From: Triops longicaudatus
Taxonomy: Eukaryota; Arthropoda; Branchiopoda; Notostraca; Triopsidae
Length of the DNA: 64,000 bases
Direction of reading: 5' to 3'
Assembly (NCBI GenBank): GCA_022885665.1
Contig: JAGQDJ010000040.1
Coordinates: 62,001 to 126,000 of the forward strand
In this document: one piece after another, positions 24,201 through 33,995 of the stretch
Position numbering within the stretch: position 1 is the first letter of the stretch
Layout: each line of letters opens with the position of its first letter
Position numbers and translations under genes: made by a program
The notes under the pieces: model-generated
Database searches by the model: none
What the model was told of the DNA's origin: nothing
The model's input: the letters and a program-made list of their open reading frames with translations, nothing else

Positions 24201-27200
24201 TGTTATTTATCGTGAAGCTGGTCAAAAGTGCCCAAGCTGCCCAACAGCGGATAGGCTGGGCACTAATGCGGGGTAGGTCGGATTTTGCTTAGCTACGAAC
24301 TCTGTTTTAGTGCCCATGCTATGTAATTGATTTAAATATCATTTTAAATTTACTGCTGATGCTAAGGAATTAAACCTTTAGAAAACCAAAGCTGATAAAA
24401 TGAAACAAAGGCACATTTTTGTACTCCCACTTTCGTGCCTGCCAGCCTGCGTCAGTATTCCATGAAAGGTTCCTAATACCGCGTGAACGCATTTTGTTTC
24501 GTAGAAACTCGCCCAAATTGTTAACTATAGCTTAATACGAAGATTAAGATTGATACTCATGTTATCTGATGGTATATAACCTGTCAAAAAATTCACTTTA
24601 TCCGACCTGCCCCGTTGCCTTGATCTAACAAAATTGGAAAAAATAAATACACAAGTAAAAATAATCATGACAATCATGGGTTTATTTTGTAGCTTAGTAC
24701 TGCAGATTTCCTTGGAAAAATTTTCACAGAGGTGAGTTATGAACTGTTGGTAAAAGCTGCAAACTAGTAATTTTCCAAAGCTTCGAAATACACCTCCGAA
24801 AAACGAAGTGTCACAGTTTCCAAAATAGTTAACGGTTTTCATCCGAGCTTTCGGTATACAAGCGCACGCAAGTTCTGAATGTTTGGTATTTTTTTTTTCA
24901 AAATGTTTCACTGTGGGGTTGAAGAGATTATTAGAATTGTCTAACCTACCCACCTATCCAAGGTGCCCCGGACTCCCCTACTTACGTTTCTTCAGCCTTT
25001 TCCGAGCTAGTGAAACCCTTGCTGCAGTCCCTGAGATTTCTGTAACTGAAAATAGGTCCAACGTTCAACGTGGGCGAACTGCTTTTGCCTATGCCCTGCA
25101 CTTCCCTTGGAGCTCTTGCCAGTTTGATAACTAGCATTTAACTATACGGATATTATATGCCTGTAACTATACGGACTTCAGCGTATTTCTGCAAAAGAAC
25201 TGTTTCGTCCGGCATCAAATCTGCGACTTTCCGCGTGTTAAGAGGAAGAGATTACCGCTGTGACACACGTTCTGCCTTATCCTACTGCAGAATTTGCAGG
25301 AGCTTTAAAATCTTTAATTAGATTTTTTTTCACAAATAGTCTGCAAAACAATGTTTCCGCCCGGGATCGAACCGGGGACCTTCCGCGTGTTAGGCGGATG
25401 TGATAACCGCTACACCACGGAAACATGCTGACGTACTTTTATTTCGCCACGCTCCCCTGCGCTCTAATTACCACCTCATTGTCAACGTTCTCTTTGCTAA
25501 CTGAACACTGCCCGGTACCCGATAACGTCTCTCTACTTATTCAGGTCTTTCTTGAATCTACTCCCCACTATCCCAGAAACAACGATAAGAACAAAAAGAG
25601 AATAAATAAATTCGTAGTCATGCGAGCTCAAGCCTGCAATGTTAAATCTGCTTAGTTGGTACTAATAGGAAGTCGACCAATGAGGCAATACTTAACACAC
25701 GTAAACATTCTATAAAACGATGTTTCCGCCCGGGATCGAACCGGGGACCTTCCGCGTGTTAGGCGGATGTGATAACCGCTACACCACGGAAACTTGTTTG
25801 CACGTAATTTTAAGATGCTTCTTAAAGGAGGCCAACTTACCTTTCCACATTCGCACGATCAAACCGGTTTTGATATCCAGTAGCAAGAGCCTCCCAAGGG
25901 AGTCTGCTATTATTGCCAGATTGTGGTCGCGCGTCGAAGTCATCTTTATGCCTTGTCTGAGCGGGTCCGAATAACCGTACCTGCAATCTATTCGAGACGC
26001 CGGTTCGAATTTTTGAGTTTTTTCAACTGATCGAACACCACCGTCGCCCTTTCCGGTGGCGTTGTTGCTCCCACCAAATCCTAACCAACCACTTCAATGG
26101 GAACGAATTAGCATTTTCATATTACAAAACAAGCACGAAATTTACCTTGCTGCAGACCAAACCGCTGACTTCACTTTGGATGCTAACGCATACGCAACGT
26201 TCGACAGCTCTAGCCTTCCTACACCTTCCCCAGCATAGTACATGGCCAAATAAGGTTGCGATCCAACACCCACAACAAGCGACTGAATGGGCGGATTTGG
26301 TCTGTAAACGGCATAGTACCCTCCGCATAAGGAAGCGGTTTTAAGATGATCATAATTGGATGGAGTTGAAACACCCAAACTTTGGATATCCGATAACTGC
26401 TCCTGCTCGTAAAGACCCCACTTCTTATAAGACAAGGGTGGTACTTCGAACTGCGACGCACCACTAGGAGCTGCAAGAGCTTTCAGAAAGAAAAAACAAG
26501 ACAAATATATTTTTACTCGGCTAACGAATTGACGACCTAAACGAAACTTACCACGAGCTGCTTGGTTCCTGCAAACTCTTAAGGTCTGAACCAGTTCAAA
26601 GCCTTCAATGGATACCAAGACTTTCGCGTAGACAATTTGCACTTCTTGTATATCGGATGACGAGCGGCTTGAATTTACGCACCGAATATTTTCAACACGG
26701 CCTTCATGGAAGTGTTGGTTAAGAAGTAAGCAGCCATTCTAAACGAAAAATCAAGATTAATGGGTAGCATACAACTGCAATATTAAATAAGATTACTTCA
26801 GTGTACATTTTGATATGTCCTGTGGAAAAACCGACCACAATACATGTCCAATCTATGGCTCCTTGACCGCTTTTTTGAGTGGATGTTATGGGAATGCACA
26901 GAAGTGCGGTAATTTCAGGACTGAAAAACTTAACCCTTAAAACATTTCGTTTTTTAGATTTTTTCTTTTCTTTTTTACTTTTCATCAATATCCATTGAGC
27001 TTTGCAGCACGGTTTGGTAATAAATTAGGCCACCTTCGTTATATCTGTCACATTTTCCTAACATTTTAAAGGAAGTTAATTATCTTTCTAGCAAACTACT
27101 TGTAAACTGTTACCGGTCATGATTATCAGTCTATTTTCTTTGGCTAGAGCTAATATTTCTCTTCCGGGCGAGACACTGATTTGGCAGTCTTGCAACCAAG

Positions 27201-27538
27201 AGGTTGATTTCTTTTGGGAAAGTTTATTCACGGAGTCCCTTGAGTCTGATTTTGAAAGACTCTTGTCGTCTTTGCTAACAGGCCATGTCCAATTGTCTAC
27301 ATTATCGGTGTTGAGATCTAGTAAAAAAAAATGAACAAACATTAAATTTCATTTAAACAAATCGATCATACAAATACGGGAGTCGAAAGAACATTAACGA
27401 AGTTTCAAACGATTTATTCATACCTTCTGTAGAGCCTGAAGTTTCAAGACATGCTTCTTCGTTTTCAGCAGGCAACAAGAACCTTCTTTTAGCCGACAAG
27501 TCTTTCACAATAGCAACGTGCTTCAATTGACAAGACAT
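18246..27538 (-). CDS. RAB3GAP2: Rab3 GTPase-activating protein non-catalytic subunit
   Basis: Regulatory subunit of the RAB3GAP1-RAB3GAP2 complex, which acts as a GAP for RAB3 and as an exchange factor for RAB18 at the ER. Twenty-one exons on the minus strand: 27538-27424, 27317-27114, 26999-26797, 26738-26552, 26479-26146, 26091-25841, 22076-21872, 21801-21658, 21598-21387, 21330-21185, 21116-20918, 20818-20633, 20555-20169, 20082-19936, 19880-19707, 19650-19469, 19404-19180, 19100-18957, 18900-18766, 18613-18464, 18389-18246. Phases agree throughout and give 1357 residues (human about 1393). Diagnostic blocks: STSWLQDCQISVSPG, DWTCIVVGFSTGHIK, LVQTLRVCRNQAARG, LSYKKWGL, FLVIYVPKRGLLEIW, QQGPRVAAFNV, LMDKVGRLPKG and RNAFFKEL. 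The intron at 25840-22077 (3.8 kb) dwarfs the others and hosts tRNA genes and a mobile-element-like insertion on the same strand or in the same space. The gene appears intact. Confidence 0.95.
23217..23289 (-). tRNA. tRNA-Val (AAC), copy 1
   Basis: 73-nt tRNA on the minus strand with a paired acceptor stem (GTTTCCG/CGGAAAC), an anticodon loop CTAACAC with anticodon AAC at 23256-23254, a perfect B box (GGTTCGATCCC) and discriminator A. It matches the animal tRNA-Val(AAC) consensus. A TTTT terminator follows immediately (AAAA at 23210-23213 on the plus strand). It sits inside the long RAB3GAP2 intron, in the same orientation as the host gene. Confidence 0.96.
23544..23616 (-). tRNA. tRNA-Val (AAC), copy 2
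   Basis: Identical over the mature 73 nt to the copy at 23217-23289, with anticodon AAC at 23583-23581 and a TTTT pol III terminator just downstream on the minus strand. Flanking sequences differ from copy 1, so the duplication is old or flanks have diverged while the tRNA body was kept. Confidence 0.96.
24050..24978. mobile_element. TA-flanked inverted-repeat DNA element, non-autonomous
   Basis: The stretch is bounded by near-perfect terminal inverted repeats: GGGGAGAACGGGGCAC at 24050-24065 and, on the other strand, GGGGAGTCCGGGGCAC at 24978-24963. Each end abuts a TA dinucleotide (24048-24049 and 24979-24980), consistent with a TA target-site duplication as in Tc1/mariner/pogo-type elements. 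A second, internal inverted pair (GGGGTAGGTCGGAT near 24268-24284 and its complement near 24598-24617) makes the element able to fold back. It is about 929 bp. The 142-codon open frame at 24525-24953 (-) shows no transposase motif that I recognise, so I take the element as non-autonomous or decayed. It lies between tRNA copies 2 and 3 within the RAB3GAP2 intron. Confidence 0.62.
25202..25273 (-). pseudogene. Degenerate tRNA-Val relic
   Basis: The sequence aligns along its full length with the four nearby tRNA-Val genes and keeps the central block CTTTCCGCGTGTTA (plus strand). The acceptor stem, T stem and anticodon stem no longer pair and the B box is mutated. It is best read as a decayed fifth copy of the array. 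Confidence 0.7.
25352..25424 (-). tRNA. tRNA-Val (AAC), copy 3
   Basis: Mature sequence identical to the copies at 23217-23289 and 23544-23616. The anticodon AAC lies at 25391-25389 and the discriminator A at 25352. A short T run follows on the minus strand (AAAA near 25345-25348 on the plus strand). It lies only about 80 nt from the decayed relic at 25202-25273. Confidence 0.96.
25721..25793 (-). tRNA. tRNA-Val (AAC), copy 4
   Basis: Mature sequence identical to the other three copies, with anticodon AAC at 25760-25758 and a TTTT terminator downstream (AAAA near 25715-25718 on the plus strand). It lies 48 nt from the RAB3GAP2 exon ending at 25841, very close to that exon's splice donor. Confidence 0.96.
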
Positions 27539-28684
27539 ATTTTCAAGTGAAACAACCTACAAACATTCAAATCGGTTGTTGTTATTGACGTAATCATCTG
27601 TCAGCTGTGCCTTTTATTTTCTGGCGCTACAGTCGATAGCCACAACCTTTATGCGCACATTTTCGAAATCTTGGGTTTAGTTGCCCGAAACTTCGTAATA
27701 CGAGAAGTCACTTTCCGTTAAGTCATGACAAAAAGAGCTTCGTGCTTATTAGTTTATAACGCAATGTTGCCCCAGCACTTCTTCCTTATGACGAAAAGCG
27801 TATGCGCTTCCTTACCTAATTACAAAATTTTGGTAGCTTAGTCTACACTTCTACTACAGAAAACAGTTTTTTCAGACACATATGGTCTTACTTATGTTCA
27901 GAGGATTTCATTATTCTCGATAGAAGATGCTTAGATTTTTTCCCAATGGAATTTAATCTACAGCCAAGAAATTAAGTTGGCCGTAATCTTCGCTAGTTTG
28001 GCCTACCGTCTAGCAAACTGTAGAGCAGCGTTTATTATACAACGGTTTAGAAATATTGTACTGTATTGTAAACTTTTATAAATAGTACAGAAAAGATGAT
28101 CCTGTAAGGTCGGCAAGAGTGTAACATACCTATGACGTCGAGCAAGAGACGTATGGTTGTAAGCTTTTACAGGCTTATTCTCACTGCTGTTTGCGATTCG
28201 TTCAAGGCAAGTATGTCAGTTTTCGATTTAAGTTAAATACTTTTAATTGTATGTTTCCCCTTTTCAATTGCGTTTTGGGAACTCCCAAGTAGACGGAGTT
28301 TGGACCACATGTTCAAAATGCCGATTTTGAAGAGATTTGGGAAAATTACAACAAATAAAATTTGCGACGACTTTACTTGTATGCAGATAATGTAGACAAC
28401 AAACTTTAGTATCTACCGCAGTGGATTTTTTCCTTACCTCACTTCTAAGATCGTTTTTTTCGAAAAATATAAAAATGGTAGTCGAAATTTAGACCGCTTC
28501 CTCTAATGCTGCAACCTGCGTAGTACTACAGAAAGGTCCTTTCGCTCGTTACCTTAGCAACCGTGTGTTACCTTAAAACAAATACGGGGATTGAGTGTGG
28601 GATTAGAGAGAGGACATTTACTGAAAATCTTCGTGCTTTTATCAAACTTATTGTCTTTTGCTTTACTTTATAACGATCTTCTTC
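27539..28684. promoter_or_regulatory. Shared upstream region of RAB3GAP2 and IFT57
   Basis: About 1.1 kb separates the start codons of two divergent genes, so it should contain both promoters and 5' UTRs. I see no coding frame. A TGACGTAA (ATF/CRE-like) octamer lies near 27586-27593, close to the RAB3GAP2 start, but a single octamer is weak evidence. Confidence 0.4.
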
Positions 28685-30369
28685 ATGGAATCAAAGGCAA
28701 GATCTTCGTCTGGCAAAAGCAATATTACAGCAGAAGACTCGGCAGAAGTTTCCGGTCCCGGTGCATTTTTTATGCAATATATCGTAATGGAAGATTTGCT
28801 GGACAAATTAAAACTTCTAAACTATGGACGCGAGTTCCTCAAAGACCTCAAAATGAAATCAATAAACAGGTAAGCTTATTGTTATTTACATTATTTAAAA
28901 CGTTTACTTATAACTTATTAGAGCGCTTTTTTGAAAACGAACAACTTTCTTAGGCATTATTTTGCAATAGCAACAAACCCTGGAGAGCAGTTCTATATGT
29001 TTGCAGCCTTAGCCTCATGGCTTGTACGAAAAATCGGAAAATCTTTCGAGACACCCTTGGAGTCGGATGACCCGAACTCGACTATAGCGACAATACTCGA
29101 TCATGTGCGAAAAATGGTAATCGTGGATTATTTATCAAATTTCTCCCTTCGTTTTTGAAAACTGCTGTGCAGGGCGTTACCATTGATTTCTCACCTGGAA
29201 AGCTTAAACAAGGGTATGGGGAACATGTCATCTTCGTATTAGACAGATTAGCTGATGAAGCCCTGAAGATATCAAATTTCTCGTGGAACAAGTTCGATAT
29301 TCTTATGTAATACGGAACAGTTCTAAAATATTTTGTTCATAGACCTGTCATTCCGAAAGAAGAAATTGCATCTGAAGAATTCGATTCAGATTCCGAACTA
29401 AATTTGGAGAAAGTTGAAGAAGAAATGGCAGACCAGTACAGCGACGAAGAAGAAGTGGACAGCCTCCTTCATATTGCTAATATGAGTCTTGTAACGGGTT
29501 CGGTAAGCTACCGAATCGGCCAGCTTTATGATTTCTTGACCAAGGTAACCTTAACTCCTTCCAGGACACGAAGAAAGCCGACATTCTCGAGTCCAACACA
29601 GATTCCGAAGCTTGGAAACTAGAGCTGGAGCGCGTTATTCCCCATTTAAAAATTCCAATCAAATCAGGTGTTTTATCCACATTACTCTTTCCCATTACTG
29701 CGTTACAATTTCTTATGTACATTACTTAACTTGTATTTCTAAATTCTTTCCAAGAGCAGAAGTTCGAGACTGGCGTACACGCCTGGACTCCCTGAAACAG
29801 CATCAAGAAAATCTCAATACCGCTCTCGGTACTACCAATCATTTACTGGAACGCCTGCAAACCGATATCAATCGTAGTCTAGATAAAATAACTGCCCGCG
29901 AAAAGTTTCTCAATGCACAGTTGGCTCCATTGCTTGCTAATCATCGAAAATTACAGGTACGCTTACTATCAGTGTAGGAATTCCGTTTAAAAGTCGCCCG
30001 TGAGCTCAGGAGCAATTGTCAGTTGCGAAAGAAAAATACCGATCAGTAAGTGGAGGCATAGTGGAAAGAAATGCTAAGCTCAACGGACTTGAAGAGGAGC
30101 TGCAAATCTTAAAGCGGGAGTTGGAAGAGCGAAGCTCCAACATGACGGACGGAAGTAATAAATCAACAAATTTTATTTCCGAACATTGTCGTTAAAATTC
30201 TCTTATAGTGCCCATGATAAACATTAAGAAAGCATTAGCTCGTGTAAAAGGGGAATTAGCGCACATGGAAGTCCGAATGGGCGTTGTCAGTCACTCATTA
30301 TTACAAGCTCGGCTACGGGAAAGAGCTGCTCTAGTTCAGGGCGAGTTGATATATGCAACCATGGCCTAA
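28685..30369 (+). CDS. IFT57: Intraflagellar transport protein 57
   Basis: Component of the IFT-B complex that carries cargo along ciliary microtubules. Eight exons: 28685-28869, 28954-29116, 29173-29291, 29343-29502, 29565-29667, 29760-29956 (acceptor could also be at 29757), 30010-30154, 30209-30369, giving about 410 residues (human 429). The N-terminal calponin-homology-like half holds VMEDLLDKLKLLNYG, NPGEQFYMFAALASWL and LKQGYGEHVIFVLDRLADE. An acidic linker follows. The C-terminal half is predicted coiled coil (KITAREKFLNAQL, NAKLNGLEEELQILKRE, MTDG motif). The ATG at 28685 gives a short polar leader before the conserved region. Its presence implies a lineage that keeps ciliated (for example sensory) cells. 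Confidence 0.95.
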
Positions 30370-30629
30370 TTTTCGACAGGCACAACTAAGTAAAACTACA
30401 CTTTTTATCCGAAGTGAAGCTCATAAAAACCACGCTAATTAGGATCAAGGCACGTATGGCAGAGAAGCGCCTGAAAAGACGTCACTTTGAACGTAAGAGG
30501 ACACGTGTAGATAATTCGACATGCAGCTGCTGCACTTCTCCTTTTCAGGCGGAGCACGACGGTGTTTTGGGATGCGAAGATCTGTTTAGCTTGCGTTGTT
30601 GGTGCTGTGAAAAGTTATTCGTACATTAG
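30370..30629. other. Convergent 3' spacer IFT57/BARX
   Basis: A 260-nt interval between two convergent stop codons, presumably both 3' UTRs. No other feature is seen. Confidence 0.5.
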
Positions 30630-31244
30630 TTAATATAAACTAACTGTCTCTTTAATTTCACGTATCACCTCTTTCTTCCACTTCATACGACGATTCTGGT
30701 ACCAAGTCTTCACCTGCAATTGCGTCAGTCCAAGAGAGATTGCTAGTTGTGTCCGGGCTTCGGAACTCAGATAACGTTGTCTTTCAAACATTTTCTCTAG
30801 CCCTTGGAGTTGTGTATCTAAACCATAGTCAAAACGCTGAGGCTCTCAAGCGATAACACTAATTATGCTAGTTATTTTAAATGTAATTTTGTGTACCTGT
30901 AAAAACTGTGCGATTACGGCGTTTCGGGGTACAGTTCAGAGCAGAACTGTTCTTCTCACCACGAACATACGGAGGGATAGGGACCTCTGCTGCAACCTTC
31001 ACTTCTATAAATAAAGGTTTTCGATGAAATGTCAATTGAACATCACTTATTTACTTGCAGGTGAGTATCTATCTTCAGCGTTTGGTTGTAACCAGTGCCA
31101 AAGCCACGCAACGTGGTTTACATTGTCAAGCTCTACTCCGTTACCATGTGCTCGTAAAAACAAGTAAGATGAAGAGCAAAGTGGCGACTTGCTTTCAAAA
31201 TTTTCGCTTAACAAATCTGCTATCATGAACGACTTACACGGCAT
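30630..31244 (-). CDS. BARX-like homeodomain transcription factor, compact
   Basis: Sequence-specific nuclear transcription factor. Three exons: 31244-31055, 31004-30897, 30817-30630, giving only 161 residues. The homeodomain is split by an intron after RRNRTVFT and continues DTQLQGLEKMFERQ to LQVKTWYQNRRMKWKK. The combination LGLTQLQVKTWYQNRRMKWKK with RNRTVFT is characteristic of the BARX group rather than BarH or NK classes. Near the N-terminus FMIADLL fits the eh1 repressor motif FxIxxLL, which recruits Groucho. The protein ends 19 residues after the homeodomain recognition helix region, much shorter than vertebrate BARX1/2 (about 250-280 residues). The ATG at 31244 is the first after an in-frame stop, so I take the protein as complete, although an additional 5' exon is possible. 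Confidence 0.86.
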
Positions 31245-31701
31245 TATCGAGAATACAAGTGTTACACCACTTTACGGATCCCTTGCTGGAATAAGAATGA
31301 ATGGCGAAGTGATCAAGAAACCGTTTTTCTTCGAAATGTTGTTCCGTATTTCTGTATTAGACTGGGATGACAAGTTTCCCCTGCTTTAAGGGCTTGAGTA
31401 TAACAAGCGAAACCAATCAAAGTGACACCAAAGACGTAGCTTCGGATCACCCACATGCTTTACACTTTTAGCAATTCCTGACAAGAGGTAAAAATATATC
31501 AGCCTTCAAAGTATACTTTTTGCCAGTCTTGTCATCCGTCTGTGACTATGTACAAGAGAAGCATGCAAACACCCATGCTAGCAAAATAAGTCACCGGAAA
31601 GTCATTGGGATCTTTTTTTCGCCCTTTTTGGAGTCTTTTGTGAAAAAATCGTTCCCATAAACTAAAAAAAAAAATCGGCAGTTCACTAGATACTTTTGTT
31701 T
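31245..31701. other. Spacer between BARX-like gene and transporter 1
   Basis: About 460 nt upstream of the homeobox gene and downstream of monocarboxylate transporter 1. Expected to carry the homeobox promoter and the transporter 3' UTR. No supported gene. Confidence 0.5.
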
Positions 31702-33603
31702 TTATGCATTCACGGCAGCAATAGTGCTTCGAGTACTCTTTCGCCTTTTCTCCCATCGATTGATGCAAGCTAGCGGGTAACAAACTACACCCGAGAACAT
31801 GATAAACGCTCCTGATATGTAGAAAGATGCGTTGTAATCCCCGGTCTTATCAAAGAACATACCTAAGAGAATGACAAACAGAAAAATTTAATGTAAAAAA
31901 GGACCAAAACATATTATGTTACCAGCTACTGGACCGCCAACTGTTGCAGCCAATCCGGTAAAGAGCAACGTTAATCCGAAGGCGTTTGTCAAGTTTTCAA
32001 GGCCCAAAAATTCGACAATCATGATTGAACGTAATGATGCGAAACAAGCTAATCGAAAATAATCGGTTACAAGTGGACATAAATTATGATTACGATTAAA
32101 TTATACCAATAGCAAGTCCGAACACGCAAGCGTATACCATAAGCATGGTATATGTGTCAAAAAACGGGCTTATGCCGGTTGCTAAGCCACCAATGGTTAA
32201 AGCAATATTGTTGACCCACAATACATCTACTTTGGGATGATCAGCCAACCACCCACAAGCTACCCTGCCTGCCGTATTGGTAATGCCGATAATGGAAAGC
32301 AAAAACGCTGCCGAATCTCGATCTTCACCCATTAACTTCGCACGATCTGAAAGCAATATTTTCGTTGCAATTCCCGGAATGTAAAACAAGTGCTTTAAAG
32401 ATACCTGCAAGGTACATGAACGGTACGAAAAATCCCATCATAGTGAAGAAACCCGAGAAGGTGATGATCATAAATGTGGGGGAGGATATCAACGAGATCT
32501 GAAGCATCGATGACAGTGTGCGCCGTACTGGAGCGGGAATACAAGCGCAGCAACTCGACGACGAAGGGGATTCTTCGGGATTACTAACAACTGGTAATCT
32601 CGTAACGGAAGCATGGTAACTAGCAGCATCCTACGACAACAAACAAGAATAATGGGTTCAATTTCCTCTTGGCTTGAGTAACTCACCTGAGACCTGTACT
32701 GTGGAAGACGTTGGAGGCTGCCATGAAAGAAAATATCTTCACGATCGAGAGGTCCTGGCTCAGCATCGCGTGTCAAAGATGTCTTAGATTTGGCTAAGCT
32801 TCTCACACTACCAAACTTCTTTTGCTGATTGCCCTGAAGCAAGTTTTCGCCTTCCGGGTCTGGAGTGTTATCAACTTCGGGGGCGGAGCAGGTAGAAACT
32901 CGCTTTTGTTTGTCAATAAGCAACTTGGCCATATTGGGTGTCGGATTAACACCCACCTCCGAACCATTGTTTGATGCAAGGTTCGAAGCGGAATCCGACG
33001 TTTCAAGCTTTTCGTCACGCGCTCGCTTGATACGTAGCATAAGTGGTGTACCAGTGGAAGCTGGAAGTTTATCGTTATTTCTTTGTCTGCGTTTATTGAC
33101 AGGTTCCAAAGGTCGGAACATGGAAGCGAATACAGCGCAGTTGAGAATAAGTCCTACGATTCACAAAGGTGATCAGCGACTTAAAAACCTGCGTTTACAG
33201 ACATACCTGCTTGAATGAGCAAGGTGCCTCTCCAGCCATACAGTTCAATTAGCCACGACGTAAATGGAGCGAATACAAACGTGCCTATTCCAGAACCACA
33301 CACGGCTATGCCTGTAGCCAAGGCTCGCTTTTTCTCGAAATAGAAGCCGACTATAATCACAGCAGGAACATACACCATTCCAAAACCCAGACCTAGAATG
33401 GGACGAAGAGTTAATGTTTAATTTGTTCGTAGGTGTTCGGAACTTACCTCCCAGGAAGCCGTAAGTAACGCAAAGAAAAGAGACACTGGTTGCGAAGGAC
33501 GAAATTACGAACGCAATACAGCCCAACACCGAGCCCAAGAGGGCCACAAATCGAAGTCCAAACTTGTTGGCCAATGCGCTAACGAACGGACCTTACATTC
33601 GAA

Positions 33604-33643
<40 letters not shown>

Positions 33644-33995
33644 AAGAAAGTGAGGATTATCGGTAAGAGTTCAAAGGGATATTGGGCCGTTGTTAGATTT
33701 ACTTACCAACCATCATATAAAATCCGGACATGAGTGATCCAACCCACGCGGTAGTTGACGTGGTCTCACCGAAAGCTGCAATCAGGTCCATCATTATAAC
33801 GCCGAAGGAAAAAATAATGCCGTCCACAACAAGGTTACACAAGAAAGAGGCAGCGGTGACAACCCAACCGAAACCCCCGTCAGGAGGAACGACGAAACCT
33901 GGGGTTTCATTTTTTTCGTCTTCATCGTGAGGTTCGTCGACGGCTGCCATTTGGTATTTTTCCGACCGTGAATCTCCCACTTTGGCAGTCGACAT
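31702..33995 (-). CDS. Monocarboxylate transporter (SLC16 family), paralogue 1
   Basis: Plasma-membrane major-facilitator transporter of the SLC16/MCT family, likely moving monocarboxylates or related organic acids with protons; the substrate cannot be read from the sequence. Eight exons: 33995-33707, 33591-33448, 33392-33207, 33153-32687, 32630-32405, 32346-32107, 32048-31923, 31862-31702, giving 612 residues. The family signature PPDGGFGWVV opens TM1. GPFVSALANKFG and the TM4-5 motif FYFEKKRALATGIAVCGSG follow. A long polar intracellular loop of about 150 residues separates the two six-helix halves. The second half resumes at SPTFMIITFSGFFTMM and includes GITNTAGRVACGW. Intron 1 contains a 37-nt homopolymer. 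A sister transporter lies 5.3 kb away on the same strand, on the far side of ADH5. Confidence 0.92.

Noticed and set aside
24525..24953. 142-codon minus-strand open frame inside the inverted-repeat element
   Set aside because: No DDE, helix-turn-helix or other transposase motif is visible and composition is like surrounding AT-rich intron, so I do not call it a gene.
28591..28953. 120-codon frame overlapping IFT57 exon 1
   Set aside because: It is an alternative frame of the IFT57 exon and adjoining intron; the IFT57 frame is strongly supported by family motifs.
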